Of a stretch of 7,444 nucleotides of DNA, positions 1-4,962 are shown one piece after another (the stretch's first letter is position 1; each line of letters starts with the position of its first letter). A model generated the notes under the pieces. That model worked only from the letters and a program-made list of their open reading frames with translations. It did not search any database and was not told the DNA's origin. The stretch lies in NCBI GenBank assembly GCA_047517625.1, contig JAKZSO010000013.1, positions 1-7,444 of the forward strand, written 5' to 3'. The stretch is from JABHVE01 sp047517625 (GTDB taxonomy: Bacteria; Pseudomonadota; Alphaproteobacteria; UBA2966; CAIVPW01). The translations under genes were made by a program, and so were the position numbers.

Positions 1-269
1 ACCGGGTGCTGGTACGCCGGGTCGGCGAGGAAGAGAAGTCTCCGGGAGGCATAATCATTCCCGACACGGCCCAGGAAAAACCCAACACCGGGGAAATCGT
101 TTCGGTGGGGCCCGGCGCCCGGGATGAAAACGGCAAGGTGGTGCCCCCGGAAGTGAAGGCCAAGGACAAGATCTTGTTCGGAAAATGGTCGGGGACCGAG
201 GTTAACCTCGACGGCGAGGACCTCATCATCATGAAGGAGTCCGACATCATGGCGGTGGTGATCGAATAG
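1..269 (+). CDS. groES: Co-chaperonin GroES, 5'-truncated by window edge
   Basis: GroES (Cpn10) forms the heptameric lid that closes the GroEL folding chamber in the cytoplasm. The frame is already open at base 1. Bases 3-5 give Arg, and the visible protein reads RVLVRRVGEEEKSPGGIIIP, the usual GroES start lacking only about nine residues (typically M-x-F-R-P-L-H-D). The first GTG at base 6 is therefore an internal Val codon, not the start. The mobile-loop segment EEEKSPGGIIIPD that contacts GroEL is present, as is the C-terminal half with GPGARDENGK, ILFGKWSGTEV and DGEDLIIMKESDIMAVVIE. The gene ends at TAG 267-269 and is followed by groEL on the same strand, the normal bicistronic order. 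The promoter and any heat-shock control site lie left of the window. Confidence 0.97.
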   Translation, partial: RVLVRRVGEEEKSPGGIIIPDTAQEKPNTGEIVSVGPGARDENGKVVPPEVKAKDKILFGKWSGTEVNLDGEDLIIMKESDIMAVVIE

Positions 270-317
270 GCCTGGAGCCGGCATTAGGACGCAGCTGAGG
301 TGCGAAAGTTGATGCGC

Positions 318-367
318 GAGCAGATCGTGGTCGAAATTTCGACCACGTGAATCTGATCGGCAATTTA
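318..367 (+). repeat. Imperfect palindromic repeat, copy R1
   Basis: R1 starts with GAGCAGAT (318-325). A perfect 22-bp palindrome follows at 326-347, running from CGTGG to CCACG around a central AAATTT. Then come TGA (348-350), ATCTG (351-355) and a tail ending CGGCAATTTA. Folded as RNA it gives an outer 5-bp stem CAGAT/ATCTG, a 3-nt TGA bulge on the 3' side, and an inner stem of at least 8 bp. The same plan recurs in R2, R3 and R5. I do not recognise it as a named repeat family. It lies between groES and groEL and would be co-transcribed with them. Confidence 0.8.
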
Positions 368-416
368 GAGTGCAGATAGTCGTTCGAAGAACGGCGTGAA
401 TCTGAACGGCAATTTA
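368..416 (+). repeat. Imperfect palindromic repeat, copy R2
   Basis: R2 follows R1 directly in the same orientation, 49 nt on. The 3' half (395-416) matches R1 positions 346-367 at 21 of 22 bases. The 5' side is GAGTGCAGAT (368-377). The inner hairpin has a different sequence: CGTTC (381-385), loop GAA, GAACG (389-393), extended by a G-T and a G-C pair. TGA (397-399), ATCTG (400-404) and the CGGCAATTTA tail are conserved. The copy ends 17 nt before the groEL start codon, just before the ribosome binding site. Confidence 0.8.
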
Positions 417-424
417 ACAAGGGC

Positions 425-430
425 GAGGAA
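425..430 (+). promoter_or_regulatory. groEL ribosome binding site
   Basis: GAGGAA lies 3 nt before ATG 434-436. It supports that start, which also gives the expected family N-terminus MAAKEVRF. Confidence 0.8.
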
Positions 431-433
431 TAG

Positions 434-2083
434 ATGGCAGCGAAAGAAGTACGATTTGAGCACGACGCGCGCGAGCGTCTGATGCGGGGTGTGGATATTC
501 TGGCGAACGCGGTACGGGTGACGCTGGGGCCCAAGGGCCGCAATGTTGTTTTGGACAAGTCGTTTGGGGCGCCGCGGATCACCAAGGACGGTGTGACGGT
601 GGCCAAGGAAATCGAGCTTGCCGACAAGTTCGAGAACATGGGCGCCCAGATGGTGCGGGAAGTTGCCTCGCGCACGTCGGACGAGGCCGGCGACGGCACC
701 ACCACTGCGACCATTCTGGCCCATTCCATCGTCAAGGAAGGCCTGAAATTGGTGTCCGCGGGCATGAACCCCATGGACCTGAAGCGCGGCATCGATCTGG
801 CGGTTGCCGCCGTGATCGGCGACGTGAAAAAGCGTTCGAAGCCGGTGCGCACCAGCGGCGAGATTTCCCAGGTGGGAACCATCTCCGCCAACGGCGAAAC
901 CGAGATCGGCGATTTTATCTCCAAGGCCATGGAGAAAGTCGGCAAGGAGGGCGTCATTACGGTCGAGGAGGCCAAGGGCCTGGACACCGAACTCGATGTC
1001 GTTGAAGGCATGCAGTTCGATCGCGGCTATCTGTCGCCGTACTTTGTCACCAACGCCGACAAGATGCTGGTGGAGCTGGAAGACCCCTACATTCTGCTGC
1101 ACGAAAGCAAGCTGTCGAACCTGCAAGCCCTGCTTCCGGTTCTGGAATCCGTGGTCCAGTCGTCCAAGCCGCTTCTGATCATTTCGGAAGATGTTGAAGG
1201 CGAAGCCCTGGCGACGTTGGTGGTGAACAAGCTGCGCGGCGGCCTGAAGGTGGCGGCGGTCAAGGCCCCGGGCTTTGGCGACCGGCGCAAGGCCATGCTG
1301 GAAGACATCGCCCTGCTCACCGGCGGCACGGTGATTTCCGAGGACCTGGGCATCAAATTGGAGAACGTCACCCTGGATATGATGGGCCGGGCCAAGCGTG
1401 TGAGCCTCAGCAAGGAAGACACCACGATCATCTCGGGCGGCGGCAAGAAGAAAGACATCGCCGGCCGCTGCAATCAGATCCGCTTGCAGATAGAAGACAC
1501 CACGTCTGACTACGACAAAGAGAAGCTGCAAGAACGCCTAGCCAAATTGGCGGGCGGTGTTGCGGTGATCAAAGTCGGCGGTCTCACCGAGATGGAGGTC
1601 AAGGAGCGCAAAGACCGGGTTGACGACGCGCTGCATTCGACCCGGGCGGCGGTGGAGGAGGGCATTGTCCCCGGCGGCGGCGTGACGCTGCTGTACGCGG
1701 CAAAGGCCCTGAAGAACCTGAAGGGCGAGAACGATGACCAGACCGTGGGCATCGGCATCGTCCGTAAGGCCTTGGAAGCGCCGTTGCGCCAGATTGTCGA
1801 GAACGCGGGCCTGGACGGCGCCGTGATCGCCGGCAAGCTGCTGGAGCAAAAGGACACAGCCCGTGGCTTTGACGCCCAGAAAGAAAAGTACACCGACATG
1901 GTCAAGGCCGGGATCATCGATCCCGCGAAGGTCGTGCGTACGGCGTTGCAGGACGCGGCGTCCGTGGCTGGCCTGTTGATCACCACCGAAGCCATGGTGG
2001 CGGAAGCACCGGAGAAGGACGCCCCGGCATCCGCCATGCCTCCCGGCGGCGGCATGGGCGATATGGGCGGTATGGGCTTCTAA
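434..2083 (+). CDS. groEL: Chaperonin GroEL (Cpn60), complete
   Basis: GroEL is the ATP-dependent 60-kDa chaperonin that folds proteins inside a double heptameric ring with GroES. The protein has 549 residues, a normal length. The equatorial domain carries the nucleotide-binding LGPKGRNVV (31-39), ITKDGVTVAKE with Asp52, and AGDGTTTAT with Asp87. These match the E. coli residues that bind Mg-ATP. The catalytic Asp near residue 398 sits in KDRVDDALHSTRAAVEEG, followed by GIVPGGGVTLL. The apical region includes GYLSPYFVTN and KAPGFGDRRKAMLEDIA. The C-terminus has the typical Gly-Met-rich tail ending GGMGF. It lies 164 nt after groES, longer than the usual few tens of bases, because two palindromic repeats occupy the gap. 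Opposite-orientation repeats also follow the gene. No truncation or frameshift is visible. Confidence 0.98.
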   Translation: MAAKEVRFEHDARERLMRGVDILANAVRVTLGPKGRNVVLDKSFGAPRITKDGVTVAKEIELADKFENMGAQMVREVASRTSDEAGDGTTTATILAHSIVKEGLKLVSAGMNPMDLKRGIDLAVAAVIGDVKKRSKPVRTSGEISQVGTISANGETEIGDFISKAMEKVGKEGVITVEEAKGLDTELDVVEGMQFDRGYLSPYFVTNADKMLVELEDPYILLHESKLSNLQALLPVLESVVQSSKPLLIISEDVEGEALATLVVNKLRGGLKVAAVKAPGFGDRRKAMLEDIALLTGGTVISEDLGIKLENVTLDMMGRAKRVSLSKEDTTIISGGGKKKDIAGRCNQIRLQIEDTTSDYDKEKLQERLAKLAGGVAVIKVGGLTEMEVKERKDRVDDALHSTRAAVEEGIVPGGGVTLLYAAKALKNLKGENDDQTVGIGIVRKALEAPLRQIVENAGLDGAVIAGKLLEQKDTARGFDAQKEKYTDMVKAGIIDPAKVVRTALQDAASVAGLLITTEAMVAEAPEKDAPASAMPPGGGMGDMGGMGF

Positions 2084-2090
2084 CTTCCAG

Positions 2091-2112
2091 CGTGCCGATC
2101 AGTTTCACGTGG
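2091..2112 (-). repeat. Half copy of the palindromic repeat, R4
   Basis: Read on the minus strand, this is CCACG, TGA, AACTG, ATCGGCACG. Its first 20 bases match the 3' half of R1 (CCACGTGAATCTGATCGGCA) with one mismatch. No convincing 5' CAGAT arm or inner 5' stem is visible, so it looks like a decayed or partial copy. It begins 7 nt after the groEL stop codon and has the same orientation as R3. Confidence 0.6.
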
Positions 2113-2124
2113 CCGACATTTTTC

Positions 2125-2173
2125 TCTGACGTTCAGATTCACGTGGCGCGAAGGCGCGCCACGATCTGCACTC
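2125..2173 (-). repeat. Imperfect palindromic repeat, copy R3
   Basis: On the minus strand, GAGTGCAGAT (2173-2164) is followed by a hairpin CGTGGCGCG, loop CCTT, CGCGCCACG (2163-2142), then TGA, ATCTG and AACG. The spacer between CAGAT and GTGAATCTG is 21 nt, exactly as in R1. The inner stem differs at most positions but still pairs perfectly over 9 bp. The tail is less conserved than in R1 and R2. The orientation is opposite to the copies upstream of groEL. Confidence 0.78.
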
Positions 2174-2178
2174 AGTGT

Positions 2179-2206
2179 AATTTCGGCCGTCCGCAGGACC
2201 GATCTG
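2179..2206 (-). repeat. Possible degenerate copy R6 of the palindromic repeat
   Basis: On the minus strand CAGATC (2206-2201) is followed by a short GTCC, TGC, GGAC hairpin and then GGCCGAAATTA, resembling the conserved tail. The TGA-ATCTG part is absent, as if deleted. It sits directly next to R3 in the same orientation, which is the main reason to suspect it. Chance similarity is possible. Confidence 0.3.
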
Positions 2207-2215
2207 TTCGCGCGA

Positions 2216-2268
2216 CAATTCCCTTGATTTAGCTGCGTGTGCGGTAAATCTAAAGCGTGAAAGAATTG
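2216..2268 (+). other. Nested inverted repeats in the groEL trailer
   Basis: CAATTC (2216-2221) pairs with GAATTG (2263-2268). Inside it, GATTTA (2226-2231) pairs with TAAATC (2245-2250). The whole abuts the terminator stem. It could be a folded 3' untranslated region or part of a small RNA released from the groEL transcript. The stems are only 6 bp and AT-rich, so chance cannot be excluded. Confidence 0.3.
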
Positions 2269-2303
2269 AGGGCCGGTCCAGATTGGACCGGCCCTTTCTT
2301 GTT
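2269..2303 (+). terminator. Intrinsic terminator of the groES-groEL operon
   Basis: A 12-bp stem (AGGGCCGGTCCA at 2269-2280 against TGGACCGGCCCT at 2284-2295) has perfect pairing and a 3-nt GAT loop. The T-rich run TTTCTTGTTGTTT follows. It lies 185 nt after the groEL stop, so transcripts carry a long trailer including R3 and R4. It also separates groEL from the gene at 2353. Confidence 0.92.
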
Positions 2304-2352
2304 GTTTGGGGTTTTGCACGACCTTGAGCGTGTCCCGGTGTAGGATTTCGAC

Positions 2353-2685
2353 ATGGTTGAAACAGCGATATCTGTCTACCGACCGCGGCCGGACGCGGAG
2401 GATACATTCGTCGATCTGCTTGCCGGTCATGTCGCCGTTCTGCGGAGCGAGAATCTGGCCACGGATCGCCCGGTGCTGATTCTAAAATCGCCCAAAGATG
2501 GAACTTATTTGGAAATCTTTGAGTGGAAATCCGCCGAGGCCGTCAAGGCCGCCCACGGCAACCCGGTTGTGTCCGAAATTTGGAAAAAATTGGAAATGTC
2601 GGCTGAATTCCTGACTATGGCGCAATTGGCCGAGGCAGATACGATTTTTCCGGCTTTCGAGCGGGCGGACATCAGCGAAGCCTAG
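2353..2685 (+). CDS. Small protein, predicted ABM-like (dimeric alpha/beta barrel) fold
   Basis: This 110-residue soluble protein has no signal peptide or membrane segment. The start is ATG 2353, with AGGA seven bases upstream (2342-2345). The pattern resembles the antibiotic-biosynthesis-monooxygenase/dimeric alpha-beta barrel superfamily: an N-terminal strand (VETAISVYRP), a helix (DAEDTFVDLLAGHVAVLRSE), a central strand with PVLILKSPKDGTYLEIFEWKS, then a helix beginning SAEAVKAAHGNPVVSEIWKKL. The EIFEWKS-x-EA-x-x-AH segment is the most family-like stretch. Members range from heme or quinone monooxygenases to proteins of unknown role, and no catalytic residue can be assigned here. The gene stands alone after the groEL terminator, and no convincing -35/-10 pair was found. 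Its TAG overlaps the TAG of the convergent SDR gene. The fold assignment is inference and the function is unknown. Confidence 0.85.
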   Translation: MVETAISVYRPRPDAEDTFVDLLAGHVAVLRSENLATDRPVLILKSPKDGTYLEIFEWKSAEAVKAAHGNPVVSEIWKKLEMSAEFLTMAQLAEADTIFPAFERADISEA

Positions 2686-3452
2686 GTCGCCGCCTCGCCG
2701 CCGCGGCTGATCGAATACCCGGCAAAAGCCTGGGCGGTGGGCATCATTTCGATGACGTTGATGTTCACGTGCTCTGGCAGGGTGGCCGCGAAGAACACGG
2801 CCTCGGCCACGTCTTCCGCGCTTAATGGCTTGAAGCCTTTGTAGAATTCCGCCGCCTTGCCGCGATCGCCGAGGCGCACCTCTGAAAATTCCGTCTCGGC
2901 CGCGCCCGGCTCCACGCAGGTGACCCGGATATTTTTGTCGACCAGATCGCCGCGCAGGTTCAGCGAAAACTGATGCACGAACGCTTTGGTGGCGCCATAG
3001 ACGTTGCCGCCGGGGTAGGGGTATGTGCCGGCGACCGAGCCCAAATTGATAATGTGGCCATGGCCGCGATCCACCATGCCCGGTAACACGGCATGGGTGA
3101 CGGTGGTGAGCCCGGTGATGTTGGTGTCAATCATCCGCGTCCATTCTTCCAAATCGGCCTTGTCGGCGGGCTGCAACCCCAAGGCCAGCCCGGCGTTGTT
3201 CACCAACACCGTTGGCGCATCGAACGGCGGCGGCAGGTCGGAAAACGCAACGGCCACCGCCGCATTATCCCGAACATCCAGGGGAACGGCATGGATCAAA
3301 TCGCCAAACTGGTCTTTCAGGGCGGCGAGCCGCTCTTCCCGGCGTCCGGCCACAACAACATGGGCTCCGGCCTCGGCGAATTTTTGAGCGGTAGCGCGGC
3401 CGAACCCCGAGGTGGCGCCCGTGACGATGACTGTGTGGCTGCTGGCAGTCAC
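2682..3452 (-). CDS. YdfG-type short-chain dehydrogenase/reductase (probable NADP-dependent 3-hydroxy acid dehydrogenase)
   Basis: This 256-residue classical SDR has a Rossmann nucleotide-binding motif TGATSGFG (11-18). The basic GRR at 36-38 after strand 2 suggests NADP(H) preference. NNAG lies at 85-88, and the catalytic residues are Asn110, Ser138, Tyr151 and Lys155 (YGATK). Long stretches follow E. coli YdfG: LVNNAGLALG, MIDTN, AVLPGMV, GHIIN, GGNVYGATKAFV, FSLNLR, the C-terminal LPEHVNIN and EMMP. YdfG oxidises serine and related 3-hydroxy acids and reduces malonic semialdehyde, so a similar reaction is likely, though the substrate is inferred. The start is GTG 3452-3450, overlapping the last base of the grpB-like stop (TAGTG). 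GAGGAAA lies just upstream (3463-3457), so it is probably coupled to that gene. Confidence 0.93.
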   Translation of the reverse strand: MTASSHTVIVTGATSGFGRATAQKFAEAGAHVVVAGRREERLAALKDQFGDLIHAVPLDVRDNAAVAVAFSDLPPPFDAPTVLVNNAGLALGLQPADKADLEEWTRMIDTNITGLTTVTHAVLPGMVDRGHGHIINLGSVAGTYPYPGGNVYGATKAFVHQFSLNLRGDLVDKNIRVTCVEPGAAETEFSEVRLGDRGKAAEFYKGFKPLSAEDVAEAVFFAATLPEHVNINVIEMMPTAQAFAGYSISRGGEAAT

Positions 3453-3964
3453 TAGGTTTCCTCGGCTTGGGACAGCACATGGGCGATGAAGGCGCTCTTG
3501 GCATCGGTGTACGCGGTGCGGTCATTTCCGTGCCGCTGGGCGGCGTCTCGCTTGAGTGCTGCATACGCCCGGGCGGTGGGTTCGTGGGCGCGCAGCAAGT
3601 CGCGGAACCGCCGATGCCGCCGCAGTTCGGCGCTGTCGTTCGGGCACAGATACAAGTGGTGTGGTACCGCCTCGGCAGGGGCTCGCAGCGCGTAGCGACC
3701 CGCGACTCCAAGGTCTCCTCTGAAGCGGTATCCGGACGACTCGAGCATCTTCACGGCGGCAGTCACGCTGCCCGAGTCCGCGACCACCACGTCCATGTCG
3801 ATGATCGGCTTCGCCGGTAGCCCCGGAACGGCCGTGCTGCCGACATGTTCGATGGTGAGTGCAGTCTTACCCAGTACCGCCGCGAGCGCTTGCCGGAGCG
3901 CAGCGAATGTCTGTGGCCAGCGCGGGTCGTAGTCCCGTATCACCACTGGATCAGCTGCCGTCAC
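3452..3964 (-). CDS. GrpB/UPF0157 family protein (nucleotidyltransferase fold)
   Basis: This 170-residue protein has the GrpB-family landmarks. They are VIRDYDPRWPQTF (8-20), IEHVGSTAVPGLPAKPIIDMDV (38-59) with the nucleotidyltransferase-like GST and acidic D-x-D positions, then HHLYLCP, HRRFRDLLRAH and a C-terminal AYTDAKSAFI. The family has the minimal nucleotidyltransferase fold; in some bacteria the domain is fused to dephospho-CoA kinase. The biochemical role is not established. GTG 3964-3962 is chosen as start because it overlaps the mazG stop as GTGA, the same junction seen at tatD/PhnP-like, and because family similarity begins a few residues later. The same frame stays open leftward through the C-terminal half of mazG to about 4600. 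A fused reading is therefore possible on paper, but it is explained better by the mazG frame change. Confidence 0.88.
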   Translation of the reverse strand: MTAADPVVIRDYDPRWPQTFAALRQALAAVLGKTALTIEHVGSTAVPGLPAKPIIDMDVVVADSGSVTAAVKMLESSGYRFRGDLGVAGRYALRAPAEAVPHHLYLCPNDSAELRRHRRFRDLLRAHEPTARAYAALKRDAAQRHGNDRTAYTDAKSAFIAHVLSQAEET

Positions 3965-4784
3965 CGCGCCTCGCGTTCCTTGGCTTCCTGCCACAGGGCC
4001 TCCATTTCCTCGAGGCTCGCCGATTCGGGGGCGCGGCCCGTGGCGGCGAGGGCCGCCACGGGTACGGCGAAACCGGCGCTCGAACTTGCTGTTGGCGTTG
4101 CGTAGAGCGGTTTCCGGGTCAATTTTTTGGAACCGCGCCAGGTTCGTCCAGGCGAACAGTACGTCGCCGAGTTCATCGGCCATGCCCTCCGAGTTGCCCG
4201 CTGCTTGCTCCACTCGTAGCTCTTCAATTTCCTCCGCCATTTTTTCCAAGACCCCCGAAACATCGGGCCAATCGAAACCAACCCGGGCGGCGCGCTTTTG
4301 CAGCTTTACAGCCCGGGCCAAAGCAGGAAGTGCTGCTGGCACGTCGTCCAAAACGCTGGGTAAATCTCCTTTTGCCTTGGCTTTTGCCTCACGTTCGGAG
4401 CGCTTTTGGGCTTCCCACTCAGCGGTTTGGGCGTCCGCGGACTCAACCGGCGCCAGCGAACACGTGGGGGTGCCGGCGCACCATCTTGTCGGCAACTGAC
4501 CGGGCGATGTCGGCAAATGCATAGCCGCCGGTTTCCGATGACATCTGAGCGTAAAAAACGACCTGGAACAACAAGTCGCCGAGCTCGCTCTGGAGCCCAT
4601 CCATGTCGCCCTGGGTGATGGCTTCGGCCACTTCGTAAGCTTCTTCGATGGTGTACGGGGCGATGGTCTCGAAGGTTTGCACTTTGTCCCATGGGCAACC
4701 GGTTTCCGGATCCCGCAATTGGGCCATGATTTCCAGCAAACAGTCGATTTCAGAATTGGCGGGGGAGTGGGACGCAGCGGTCAT
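3961..4784 (-). pseudogene. mazG: Nucleoside triphosphate pyrophosphohydrolase MazG, with two frame changes
   Basis: MazG hydrolyses NTPs to NMP and pyrophosphate, clearing excess or damaged nucleotides. ATG 4784-4782 has GGAAAG seven bases upstream and gives MTAASHSPANSEID. The first MazG domain has GCPWDKVQTFETIAPYTIEEAYEVAEAI and ELGDLLFQVVFYAQ, then RRHPHVF, in one frame up to a TGA at 4445-4443. Homology continues in the next frame: VESADAQTAEWEAQK, ALPALARAVKLQKRAARVGFDW, and the second domain EKMAEEIEEL...DELGDVLFAWTNLAR...SKFERRFR. It then changes frame again near 4060-4066 to VAALAATGRAPESASLEEMEALWQEAKEREAR and TGA 3963-3961. Both changes are +1 (one base extra or two missing). Repaired, the protein would have about 273 residues, close to E. 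coli MazG at 263. All three parts remain well conserved, so this is either sequencing error or very recent inactivation. Confidence 0.85.
4037..4062 (-). other. Strong hairpin at the second mazG frame change
   Basis: CCCGTGGCGGC (4037-4047) and GCCGCCACGGG (4052-4062) form a perfect 11-bp GC-rich stem with a 4-nt loop. In the mazG reading direction the stem starts at the CCC where the frame changes. Such a structure can cause base-calling errors, replication slippage or ribosome pausing. Confidence 0.7.
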
Positions 4785-4795
4785 AACATATCTTT

Positions 4796-4840
4796 CCGTG
4801 AACAATAGTTTATACAATACCTTGAAAAGAACGAGAAAAA
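4796..4840 (-). promoter_or_regulatory. Candidate promoter region for the mazG-grpB-SDR block
   Basis: The 178-nt gap 4785-4962 holds no gene. Its mazG-proximal part is strikingly AT-rich compared with the surrounding DNA. On the minus strand a TATAAA (-10 like) lies about 25-30 nt before the mazG ATG. TTCTCG, a weak -35, sits 17 nt further up. The -10 match is reasonable and the -35 poor, so the exact site is uncertain. A promoter somewhere here is expected, because mazG heads its block. Confidence 0.35.
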
Positions 4841-4844
4841 TAAA

Positions 4845-4877
4845 CGGAAAATCGCATAATGTATATTATCGGAAAAT
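4845..4877. repeat. CGGAAAAT direct repeats flanking a short AT palindrome
   Basis: CGGAAAAT occurs at 4845-4852 and 4870-4877, 25 nt apart. Between them ATAAT (4856-4860) and ATTAT (4865-4869) form an inverted repeat around GTAT. The arrangement lies upstream of the mazG start and could be a regulator binding site. This is inferred only from symmetry and position. Confidence 0.4.
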
Positions 4878-4878
4878 T

Positions 4879-4942
4879 GAGCAGATCGCGCAATAAACCA
4901 ATCAAAGCTCCGCAAAATTATCGGGGCGCGTGACTCTGATCG
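4879..4942 (+). repeat. Long-loop variant of the palindromic repeat, copy R5
   Basis: GAGCAGATCG at 4879-4888 is identical to R1 318-327. At the other end CGTGACTCTGATCG (4929-4942) matches R1 346-359 with one mismatch. The inner stem CGCGC (4887-4891) pairs with GCGCG (4926-4930), and the outer CAGA pairs with TCTG. The loop is 34 nt and AT-rich, instead of 3-6 nt. The tail after ATCG is TAAA and lacks the full CGGCAATTTA. It sits just past the end of the PhnP-like gene, in the mazG upstream gap. Confidence 0.6.
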
Positions 4943-4962
4943 TAAACCATGAATGTGGGATT

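Noticed and set aside
361..385. GAGTGC next to TTTA in the groES-groEL gap as a CIRCE (HrcA) element
   Set aside because: CIRCE needs TTAGCACTC, nine bases and GAGTGCTAA as an inverted pair. Only GAGTGC is present, it is part of the R2/R3 repeat, and CIRCE normally lies before groES.
365..1531. A 388-codon open frame antisense to groEL
   Set aside because: It runs opposite a highly conserved GroEL frame in GC-rich DNA, where long antisense frames are common. Its protein (rich in His, Gln and Leu with no motif) resembles nothing recognisable.
318..2173. Repeats as a CRISPR array or insertion-sequence ends
   Set aside because: The copies are few, irregularly spaced and in both orientations without unique spacers of constant size. 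No transposase lies between them and no target-site duplication is evident.
3452..4600. One 382-residue protein starting at 4600
   Set aside because: Its first 50 or so residues are MazG read in the wrong frame, and its middle tail is also off-frame. It is better described as GrpB-like plus a segment of broken mazG.
3961..4784. Programmed ribosomal frameshifting in mazG
   Set aside because: Two separate shifts would be needed, neither site shows a classic slippery run or an internal Shine-Dalgarno with stop as in prfB, and the family is not known for it. The hairpin alone is not enough.
4782..4817. TTG at 4817 as the mazG start
   Set aside because: It would add 11 residues (MYKLLFTERYV) unlike the family, and it lies in the candidate promoter region. 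ATG 4784 has a well-spaced GGAAAG.
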